Source of the DNA: Flavobacteriaceae bacterium
Lineage (GTDB): Bacteria; Bacteroidota; Bacteroidia; Flavobacteriales; Flavobacteriaceae
Assembly: GCA_004762155.1 (NCBI GenBank)
Contig: SIHP01000001.1
Coordinates: 372,001-436,000, forward strand
Direction: 5' to 3'
Length of the DNA: 64,000 bases
Notes under the pieces: generated by a model
What the model saw: only the letters and a program-made list of their open reading frames with translations
What the model was told of the DNA's origin: nothing
Database searches by the model: none
Shown here: positions 36,788 through 44,083 of the stretch, one piece after another
Layout: each line of letters opens with the position of its first letter
Position numbering within the stretch: the stretch's first letter is position 1
Made by a program: the position numbers and the translations under genes

Positions 36788-37873
36788 TTAAGCTTGAATT
36801 AAAGTTTTTATAGCTGTGTAAATTTTTTCTCCAACTTCATTCCCATATAAAGCGACATCAAACGATTTTTTCTCGTCTAAAAATTGTTTAAATGTAGTGA
36901 TAATTTTTTCTGCATTTGTCCCAACAATTTCAGCAAACTGATGTTTTACTAGTTCTATCCATTCGGTTTCTTCACGAACAATAATACATAGCTTTTTATT
37001 AAAAAAAGCTTCTTTTTGCAAGCCTCCGCTATCTGTAATAACCATAGCACAGTTTTTTAACAATTCTAACATATCAAAATAACCAACAGGCGCTATTAAC
37101 GTAATGTTAGTTTTAATATTGAATTCTTTTAGTTTATTAGCCGTTCTTGGGTGCAAAGGTAAAACTACTTGCTTTTCTGTATGTATTTCATCTAAAGCTT
37201 TAAAAATAGACTCTAGTGTTTCTTTATTGTCTGTGTTTTCTTGTCTGTGAATCGTAGCTAAAACAAAACTACTTTCTTGTAAGTTTTGCTCTTGTATTAC
37301 TGTAGCTTTCTCTTGAGATATTTTACCATAAAACTCCACGGCATCTTTCATAATATCTCCGTGTTGTTCTATTTTTATTGGTAAATTATCAAAACCTTCT
37401 TTTTGTAAATTTTGTATGGCAGTTTCTGTAGGACAACTTAATAAATCTGCAATTCTATCGGTTACAATTCTATTTACCTCTTCTGGCATCTGCATATTAA
37501 ACGAACGCAATCCTGCTTCTATATGTACTACTTTTATATGTAATTTCTTTGCTGTTAAAGCACCTGCTATTGTTGAATTTGTATCGCCATAAACTACAAC
37601 TGCATCAGGTTTTTCTATAAGTAAAACTTCTTCTATCTTCTCCATCATTTGACCTGTCATGGCTCCATGACCTAAACCGTTGATATTTAAATTGTATTTC
37701 GGTTTTGGAATTTGCATTTCATCAAAAAACACCGCACTCATATTGGCATCATAATGCTGACCAGTATGCACAATAACTTCTGTTATTTCATTATGGTTTT
37801 TAATAACTCTGCTTAAAACGGCTCCTTTTACAAATTGAGGTCGTGCACCTAATATGGTTACTATTTTTTTCAA
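36788..37873 (-). CDS. wecB: UDP-N-acetylglucosamine 2-epimerase (non-hydrolysing), copy 1
   Basis: A 361-residue WecB-family epimerase that converts UDP-GlcNAc to UDP-ManNAc. Motifs: GARPQFVKGA (9-18), HTGQHYDANMS, VYGDTNSTIAG, HIEAGLRSFNMQMPEEVNR with the catalytic acid, and TDSGGLQKEA near the C-terminus. Start is TTG within the sequence TCTTGA, overlapping the stop of the preceding glycosyltransferase gene by four bases. A second, distinct family member is three genes upstream. The exact sugar (ManNAc or a 2,3-diacetamido derivative) cannot be read from sequence. Confidence 0.85.
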   Translation of the reverse strand: MKKIVTILGARPQFVKGAVLSRVIKNHNEITEVIVHTGQHYDANMSAVFFDEMQIPKPKYNLNINGLGHGAMTGQMMEKIEEVLLIEKPDAVVVYGDTNSTIAGALTAKKLHIKVVHIEAGLRSFNMQMPEEVNRIVTDRIADLLSCPTETAIQNLQKEGFDNLPIKIEQHGDIMKDAVEFYGKISQEKATVIQEQNLQESSFVLATIHRQENTDNKETLESIFKALDEIHTEKQVVLPLHPRTANKLKEFNIKTNITLIAPVGYFDMLELLKNCAMVITDSGGLQKEAFFNKKLCIIVREETEWIELVKHQFAEIVGTNAEKIITTFKQFLDEKKSFDVALYGNEVGEKIYTAIKTLIQA

Positions 37874-39150
37874 GAATTGATGGTTTCTTTTATAATGTTA
37901 GCTAATTCTTTGGTTAATTCTTTTCTGTGGTATTGTTCAATATCAGTAGAATTTACCATTAAAGTTTGTTGTTTGTATTGTTGATACAAATTTACGACAA
38001 CTTCTTTTAATTTTGATTTATTATTGAAATCTACAATAGCTCCCGAATTTGTTTTGCTGATAATTTCAGCTAAATCGCCATCTTCTGGACCAATAGCTAA
38101 AATAGGACGCTTTGCTTGTAAATATTCAAAGATCTTTCCTGTGATGATTCCTTTGGCGCTTGGAACTTTATTAATTGCCAATAATAATACTTGTGATTTT
38201 TGCTGATAAATTTTCACTTCCGAATGCGGAACATAATTAATTTTAGTAATGTTTTTAAATTGATTATGTTCTAAATCTGTAGCAACATCATCAGCAATAC
38301 TTCCTATTAATTTAATTTCTAAATCATCAGAAAACCCTGAAATTTCTTTTGATAATTCTGATAATACTTCCCATAACAATTTCGGATTTCTATCAGCATT
38401 CATTAATCCAATATGTGTAATAGAAAACTTTTGGTCTAATTCAATTATAGGATTTGTATTTAGTTCTGTATCAAATCCATTGGTGATTACGTTTACGTTC
38501 TCAGAAAATACATCGTAATTTTCTTTCATTGTTTTACCAACTACTAAAGAAACATCTGCATGTTTTAAAACGTCTTGTTCTAATTTTTGATGTTTTCTTT
38601 TAGAATTCTCTGTTAAAGGTAACTGATGAAAATAATCAATATCTGTCCACGGATCACGGAAATCAGCAATCCATTTTAAGTTTAATTTTTTCTTTAATTG
38701 TAAACCGATTAAATGTAAACTATGTGGAGGTCCTGTAGTTATAATTGCATCAATTTCATTTTCTGATACATATTTTTTGATAGCTTTTACGGACGGTTTT
38801 ATCCAAAATTTACGCGCATCAGGAATAAAATAATTAGCTCTAACGTATTGTAAAAACTTACCAAAAAAACTCGGATTCGGATTTAAAAATCCTGCACTGG
38901 TTTTGGTTTCTTTCTTTTTAAATATTGATAAAAGGTCGTTAGGTTCCAAAATAGGATTTTTAATAATTTCTATGCCTTCAGGAACATCTTTTCGCAAAGA
39001 TTCGTCTATAATCGGGTAATTCGGATTATCAACTGTAAAAATTACAGGTTCAATACCAAAATCACGTAAATATTTTACAAATTTTAACCAACGTTGTACG
39101 CCAGAACCTCCAGCAGGAACCCAATAATATGTAATTATTAATACTTTCAA
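37870..39150 (-). CDS. Family 4-type glycosyltransferase
   Basis: A 426-residue GT-B glycosyltransferase. N-terminal GGSGVQRWLKFVKYLRDFGIEP is the acceptor-side motif common in GT4 enzymes, and the C-terminal domain carries SAKGIITGKIFEYLQAKRPILAIGPEDGD, the nucleotide-sugar site with an acidic residue. No membrane anchor. The start is TTG, one base after the stop of the upstream glycosyltransferase. Sugar specificity unknown; context is surface polysaccharide repeat assembly. Confidence 0.82.
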   Translation of the reverse strand: MKVLIITYYWVPAGGSGVQRWLKFVKYLRDFGIEPVIFTVDNPNYPIIDESLRKDVPEGIEIIKNPILEPNDLLSIFKKKETKTSAGFLNPNPSFFGKFLQYVRANYFIPDARKFWIKPSVKAIKKYVSENEIDAIITTGPPHSLHLIGLQLKKKLNLKWIADFRDPWTDIDYFHQLPLTENSKRKHQKLEQDVLKHADVSLVVGKTMKENYDVFSENVNVITNGFDTELNTNPIIELDQKFSITHIGLMNADRNPKLLWEVLSELSKEISGFSDDLEIKLIGSIADDVATDLEHNQFKNITKINYVPHSEVKIYQQKSQVLLLAINKVPSAKGIITGKIFEYLQAKRPILAIGPEDGDLAEIISKTNSGAIVDFNNKSKLKEVVVNLYQQYKQQTLMVNSTDIEQYHRKELTKELANIIKETINS

Positions 39151-39151
39151 A

Positions 39152-40366
39152 TTAATTAGCGGTGTATAAACTATGTAATTTTAAACTTTCCGTTTCCCAA
39201 TTTTCTCCTTTGTGTATTACTGCATCAAAAGCATTTTCTTTTTTACTGTTTAATGCGTCTCCAGCCTCATGAATCATAATTACTTTGTTAGCAAAATCAT
39301 GCACATCATCCGCTTTAAAAACAATACCAGCATCGTACTTTTCTACTATTCTTTTTAAAGGTTTACAAGAACTTACTAATAACAAACTCTTACTCATCAT
39401 TATTTGAAATAATTTATGCGGAATCGTATTATCTGTATGTCCGTTTGATTTATGCGGAATAATATTAATGGTAGATTCCTGCATAATTGTTGAAACTTCA
39501 TTAAAAGGTCTGTAACCAACAAAACGCACATTGTTTTCTACGTTTTCATCTCTTGTGATTTCTTTTAACTTCTGTTCTACATTAGCACTTCCTTTTCCTA
39601 TTAAAAAAAGCGTAGCATTAGGTATTTTATTTACAATTTCTGGCATTGCTTTAATAGCAATATCCAAACCTCTATGCGGACCAAATCCGCCTACATATGT
39701 GATTGAAAAATCTGTTGGTTTTATAATATTTTGAGCAACTGAATTTAAAAAATTAGCTGCAAATTCTTTTTTCTCGAAATTAGAAACTACTACTAATTTA
39801 TTTGGATTGATATTAAAATTAGCAATTAGTTTTTCTTTCATTTCTTCTACAACACAAATAACAGCATCGTATTTTTTACAATATCTTTTTTCTTTATAAC
39901 TCCATAATTTTGGATTCATAAATATAAAGTTCTTCAACTTTATAATAGGATTTGTTTTCCATAAAAACCATGTTTTTAAAGCTTCCGGGTAGTTTTCATG
40001 CATGTCTAAAATCAACTTTTTAACTTTAGATTTAAATTTATATCCAGTACCTGCTAATGGCAAATCGTGAATATGAAGGTATTTAATAGCATACGTTTTC
40101 ATTGCTTTTTTTATTCCGAAGAAAAACAATAAATTGATGTTAAACGCACTTTCAAAAATATCGTGTAATCCTTTTTTTGCGTTAGAATAGTTATTTCCTA
40201 TTCTAAAAACAGCGACACCATTAATGGTTTCAGTTTTAGCATCACCTTTTTTATGCGGACAAATAACCACCACTTTTTTTCCGCTATCTACTAACGATTC
40301 TGCTTCTTTTCTAACCCTAATATCATTAGGATAAGAAGCATCTACAACCATTCCTATATAACTCAT
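39152..40366 (-). CDS. Family 4-type glycosyltransferase
   Basis: A 404-residue GT-B glycosyltransferase with DASYPNDIRVRKEAESLV at the N-terminus, IHDLPLAGTGYK, and VGGFGPHRGLDIAIKAMPEI starting the nucleotide-sugar domain (about 222-241), then NTIPHKLFQIMM. It starts with ATG overlapping the stop of the preceding epimerase gene (ATGA), so it is translationally coupled. Specificity unknown. Confidence 0.82.
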   Translation of the reverse strand: MSYIGMVVDASYPNDIRVRKEAESLVDSGKKVVVICPHKKGDAKTETINGVAVFRIGNNYSNAKKGLHDIFESAFNINLLFFFGIKKAMKTYAIKYLHIHDLPLAGTGYKFKSKVKKLILDMHENYPEALKTWFLWKTNPIIKLKNFIFMNPKLWSYKEKRYCKKYDAVICVVEEMKEKLIANFNINPNKLVVVSNFEKKEFAANFLNSVAQNIIKPTDFSITYVGGFGPHRGLDIAIKAMPEIVNKIPNATLFLIGKGSANVEQKLKEITRDENVENNVRFVGYRPFNEVSTIMQESTINIIPHKSNGHTDNTIPHKLFQIMMSKSLLLVSSCKPLKRIVEKYDAGIVFKADDVHDFANKVIMIHEAGDALNSKKENAFDAVIHKGENWETESLKLHSLYTAN

Positions 40367-41451
40367 GCTAAAAAATCAATACATTTTTTTAAAATACGTC
40401 CCGTTGCATATCCGTCCCATAAAACAGGAACTTCGCCTTCTCTAAAATTGTTATTCTCTATCTCTTTTAAGTGATTGATGATTTTTTCATTATCAAAAGA
40501 CATTAATATATTGGTTCCTTTTGTAATGGTTATTGGACGTTCTGTATTTTCTCTTAACGTAATACAAGGAATTTTTTGAAACGTAGTTTCTTCTTGAATT
40601 CCCCCGCTATCTGTTACCACACAAAATGAATATTTGATTAATTTCTGAAAAGCAAAATAGTTTTGTGGCGGTATAATTTTTAGATTATCAATAGCTGTTA
40701 AAGACTCCAATAAATCATTTTTTTCAAAACTATTTTTGGTTCTTGGATGTAATGAAAAAACTACATTATGTTTTTTAGTAACTTCATGTAATAAACTAAT
40801 AATTTTAGTCAGACTTTCTTTTGTATCTACATTTCTTGGTCTGTGCATGGTTACCAAAATATAGTTTTCGTAACCGATTTCGTCCAATACTGTTGATGCT
40901 TCTATTTGTTCTTGAAAATGAACTAAAGTATCAATCATTGTATTCCCAACATGCGCTATTTGATGCTCCGTTTTTCCAATTTTCTTTAGGTTTTCAATAC
41001 CACTTTCTTCGGTAACAAAACAGATATCAGAAATTTCATCCGTTAAAATCCTATTGATTTCTTCAGGCATTTCTCTATCTAAACTTCTTAGTCCACTTTC
41101 TACGTGACCTAATGTTACATTTAGTTTATTAGCCGTAATAGAAGCAGCCAATGTTGAATTTACATCACCAACAGAAAGCAATAAGTCTGGTTTAAACTTA
41201 GTAATAACTTCTTCTAGCTTAATCATAATTTCTCCGATTAAACTGTTTGGTGTTTTATTACTGATGTTTAAAAAATAATCAACTTCTATATGAAATTGTT
41301 TTAAAAATACATCAGACATTTTTTCGTCGTAATGCTGACCAGTATGTACTATTTTTAAATCAATATTTTGCTGTATCGCTTCTTTTTTGAATTGAGTGAT
41401 TTTTACAAAGTTGGGTCTTGTACCTACAACTATTAAAATTTTTTTTCTCAT
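40363..41451 (-). CDS. UDP-sugar 2-epimerase (WecB/WbpI family), copy 2
   Basis: A 362-residue epimerase-family protein: GTRPNFVKITQFKKE, HTGQHYDEKMSDVFL, SVGDVNSTLAASITA, HVESGLRSLDREMPEEINR and TDSGGIQEE. It differs from copy 1 throughout, including VDYFLNISN after the HTGQHYD motif, a pattern shared with epimerases of diacetamido sugars, so it may act on a different UDP-sugar. It overlaps the methyltransferase gene by one base upstream and the glycosyltransferase by four bases downstream. Confidence 0.8.
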   Translation of the reverse strand: MRKKILIVVGTRPNFVKITQFKKEAIQQNIDLKIVHTGQHYDEKMSDVFLKQFHIEVDYFLNISNKTPNSLIGEIMIKLEEVITKFKPDLLLSVGDVNSTLAASITANKLNVTLGHVESGLRSLDREMPEEINRILTDEISDICFVTEESGIENLKKIGKTEHQIAHVGNTMIDTLVHFQEQIEASTVLDEIGYENYILVTMHRPRNVDTKESLTKIISLLHEVTKKHNVVFSLHPRTKNSFEKNDLLESLTAIDNLKIIPPQNYFAFQKLIKYSFCVVTDSGGIQEETTFQKIPCITLRENTERPITITKGTNILMSFDNEKIINHLKEIENNNFREGEVPVLWDGYATGRILKKCIDFLA

Positions 41452-41972
41452 TATTTTTTCTTTTCAGCGTATACCGCGTAATATCTTGGTGTATATTTTC
41501 TTAAAATGGGTCTAAATCCTATTTGATTAATTGGGCTTGTCCATTTTTCTGTGTCTTTAATTTCCCAGCCCGATTTTTCTAATAACCAATCGTATTGCCA
41601 ATCTTCAAACTCATGATAATGTCTGTCCCACATATCTGTTTTACTTTTGTAAGCATCTTTAAACCATAATTTTAAAGGCACAGTAGTTACTGTTTTTAAA
41701 GCTTCAATTTCTCTAAGAACGTTAAAAGGCGCCAATAAGTGTTCAAAAATTTCAAAAGCAGTTACAACATCTACTTTATGTTCCTTTACAACTTGTGGCA
41801 ACAAGTCTAAATCTTCTCCTTTTGTATTGTAAACGGTGTAGCCATTTGTTTCCATAATTTCACTGAAAGGATTTCTGACACCTAAATCTAAAATTACTGC
41901 AGGAGCTGGAATATGTTTTTGTAAAAAAGCAAGTGTATTTTCGTATCTTTTTTTAGGTAGTTTGTTATACAT
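41451..41972 (-). CDS. SAM-dependent methyltransferase-like protein, first gene of the polysaccharide operon
   Basis: A 173-residue protein with a short class I methyltransferase core: VILDLGVRNPFSEIM as motif I (LGVRN instead of the usual GxGxG) and VDVVTAFEIFEHLLAPFNVL as the acidic/HEH region, then YHEFEDWQYDWLLEKSGWEI. The altered motif I could mean weak or no SAM binding. It is the first gene of the minus-strand operon 41972 to 35284, in which all genes overlap or nearly touch. Acceptor unknown, likely a sugar. Confidence 0.7.
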   Translation of the reverse strand: MYNKLPKKRYENTLAFLQKHIPAPAVILDLGVRNPFSEIMETNGYTVYNTKGEDLDLLPQVVKEHKVDVVTAFEIFEHLLAPFNVLREIEALKTVTTVPLKLWFKDAYKSKTDMWDRHYHEFEDWQYDWLLEKSGWEIKDTEKWTSPINQIGFRPILRKYTPRYYAVYAEKKK

Positions 41973-42158
41973 ATTATATTTGTGAGCAAATACTTTGCTT
42001 TATTTTATTGAACATACAATACTAAATATAATGCACATTCGTTACACTTCTTATTGTAAATAATTAAAAGATATTTTAATTATATCTAAACTAATTACAA
42101 AACACAAATATATAATAACGATTTAAACTTTTAAGATGAAGTTAAACAATAGTAAAAT

Positions 42159-42194
42159 AAAAAGCCAAAAAGAATTAAATTCTAATTGGCTTTT
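42159..42194 (-). terminator. Terminator of the very small minus-strand unit
   Basis: Minus strand AAAAGCC ... AGAAT / ATTCT ... GGCTTTTT: two stem segments around an internal loop, with a T run after the second arm only on the minus strand. It overlaps the stop codon of the 20-codon frame by two bases. Confidence 0.6.
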
Positions 42195-42255
42195 AAACTC
42201 TCTCTTTTAAATGCGGATTTTTAGAACACCTTTTCTCTAAATCTTCCCAATACAT
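42193..42255 (-). CDS. Candidate 20-residue microprotein or small RNA
   Basis: ATG at 42255 opens a frame for MYWEDLEKRCSKNPHLKERV and a TAA. A perfect TAnnTTTG lies only nine bases before the ATG, so the transcript would be nearly leaderless, and a terminator begins at the stop. The whole unit is about 100 bases. Coding is not proven: it may equally be a non-coding RNA. I know of no such peptide. Confidence 0.3.
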   Translation of the reverse strand: MYWEDLEKRCSKNPHLKERV

Positions 42256-42263
42256 TTATGATG

Positions 42264-42271
42264 CAAACATA
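42264..42271 (-). promoter_or_regulatory. Bacteroidota -7 element of the very small unit
   Basis: Minus-strand TATGTTTG, an exact TAnnTTTG match. Confidence 0.45.
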
Positions 42272-42337
42272 TAGATCTACATCCGTTAAAAAAAAACAAG
42301 TATCCCTGTTTTTATAAAAAGCATGAAAACTTTAAGC

Positions 42338-42345
42338 TATATTTG
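42338..42345 (+). promoter_or_regulatory. Bacteroidota -7 element of the TPR/AraC gene
   Basis: TATATTTG, an exact TAnnTTTG match, 55 bases before the ATG at 42401. Confidence 0.55.
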
Positions 42346-42400
42346 CTTAAAAGGAATGTTTTATCTAAAAAAAGAACAGTACTATAGCTAACTATAATTT

Positions 42401-44083
42401 ATGAATAAGTTTTTATTTTTTATTCTCTTTTATTCTTTCTCTTACTCGCAATCTCCAAAAGGTAATCAACAAGATGATGAAGCTTCTTATAAAAAATGTG
42501 TGTTTTTTATAAACACCAACAAGGATAGTTTAAAGTTTTACATCAACAAACTACAAAGATCTAATGACATTTGTTATAGAACTACTGGTGATGTATTTGA
42601 AGCAAAACTAGCCTACTTCAACAAAGAGTATACTAAAACTGAAACTATCTGCTTAGAGACTTTAAAAAAAATAGAACATGAAAATGATGAATGTTTTACC
42701 TCTATAAAAATATCTTTATACACTCGTTTATTTTGGCTTAAGAAAAATTTAGGCGCATACAATGAAGCCTATCATTTTTTAAATAAACAAAGTGAAATTA
42801 TATATAGCATCTCTCCTAAAAATGATTTTTTTTATGCTAAAGAATTAACGCTAAAAAATCATTTAGCAATTATAAAATCGGAACTTGGTTTATATGATGA
42901 AACTCTTAAAATTTTAAAATCTCACTTACCAAACTTAAATGAAGAAGAAAATAAAGACAGTTTAAAAGACTATCATTCTAAAAAATATAAAGCGAATGTT
43001 TTAAATTCTATAGGAAACACTTATTTTTCATTAGCTAATAAAAAACACAATGCAACTTATTTAGATTCTGCAGCTACCTATTACCAAAAATCTTTTGAAG
43101 TTTCTAAATCGTTCATACCACTACACAAAGATTCTGAGATTATATATACTTTTAAAAAAGTAAAAGTTTTAGTTGCTCAAAAAAAATATAAAGATGCTTT
43201 AAAGTTGATTAATCAATACAAAAAAATAAATGCTAGTTATGATTATCACCAAACTCAGTATTTTCATAAAACATTATGTTTTTATAATTTAAAAAAATCT
43301 GATTCTACTATTCTTTATGCTAACAAAATCATAAACAATAAAGAAGATAAATTTGAACGTAACAACTTGATTACTTTATATGATATTTTATCCAATGAAT
43401 ATCACAATTCAAATAATTTAGATAGCGCTTACAAATATTCCAAGCTAACTATGCAGCATTACGAGTTAGCTGAAAAAAACAAAGAAAAAACCTTTCAACT
43501 ACTGTATGAAAATGATTTTGAAAAGGCAAAAAAACTCAATCGTGAAATAAAAATAGAGGAGCAGAAAAAACAAAACAACCTATTTATATTATTTGCTCTT
43601 GTATTAATATTTGTTTTTTGTTTTATGTTTTTCTATTTAAAAAACAAACAGAAAAAGAAGCAGTTAATTATTAATGAGTTAAAAAACAAAACAAAAGAAA
43701 AAGAAACAATTAAAAAGGAATATAACATTAATAAAGAGCTAGAAAGTCAAATATTGGATGAAATAAAAAAAATAAATACTGAGCTTATTTTTTTAAAATC
43801 TGACTTTTCAATTAACATGATTGCAGAAAGAATTAATACAAACTCAACATATGTTTCTTTTATTTTCAACAAACATTATAAGGAATCATTCAAACAATAT
43901 TACACAAAAATAAGAATAGATTACATTGTTGAGAAATTAAAAAAAGAACCTATTTTTAGAAAATACTCTATACAAGGCATTGCCGAAGAAATTGGTTACA
44001 CCAATGCTTCTGCTTTCACAAGAGCATTTAAAAAACAGATGAATATTACTCCTTCTGCTTTTTTAAAGACTCTTGATTATTAA
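42401..44083 (+). CDS. Membrane-anchored TPR sensor with AraC-type DNA-binding domain
   Basis: A 560-residue fusion regulator. A signal-like hydrophobic N-terminus (residues 1-18), then about 350 residues of tetratricopeptide-like helices (for example AKLAYFNKEYTKTETICLET, KANVLNSIGNTYFSL) predicted to be periplasmic, one transmembrane helix (about 394-413, LFILFALVLIFVFCFMFFYL), a coiled coil and an AraC-type double helix-turn-helix (about 460-560, ending RKYSIQGIAEEIGYTNASAFTRAFKK). This one-component design resembles hybrid sensors of Bacteroidota without the kinase. Signal and targets unknown. Its 3-prime end overlaps the convergent YfhO gene by 38 bases. Confidence 0.85.
   Translation: MNKFLFFILFYSFSYSQSPKGNQQDDEASYKKCVFFINTNKDSLKFYINKLQRSNDICYRTTGDVFEAKLAYFNKEYTKTETICLETLKKIEHENDECFTSIKISLYTRLFWLKKNLGAYNEAYHFLNKQSEIIYSISPKNDFFYAKELTLKNHLAIIKSELGLYDETLKILKSHLPNLNEEENKDSLKDYHSKKYKANVLNSIGNTYFSLANKKHNATYLDSAATYYQKSFEVSKSFIPLHKDSEIIYTFKKVKVLVAQKKYKDALKLINQYKKINASYDYHQTQYFHKTLCFYNLKKSDSTILYANKIINNKEDKFERNNLITLYDILSNEYHNSNNLDSAYKYSKLTMQHYELAEKNKEKTFQLLYENDFEKAKKLNREIKIEEQKKQNNLFILFALVLIFVFCFMFFYLKNKQKKKQLIINELKNKTKEKETIKKEYNINKELESQILDEIKKINTELIFLKSDFSINMIAERINTNSTYVSFIFNKHYKESFKQYYTKIRIDYIVEKLKKEPIFRKYSIQGIAEEIGYTNASAFTRAFKKQMNITPSAFLKTLDY

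Larger units (their letters stand above)
41973..42400. other. Intergenic region with two promoters and a very small minus-strand unit
   Basis: The 428-base gap holds, from left to right, the leader of the polysaccharide operon, a terminator (42159-42194), a 20-codon minus-strand frame (42193-42255), a minus-strand -7 element (42264-42271) and a plus-strand -7 element (42338-42345). These are described separately. Confidence 0.5.
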
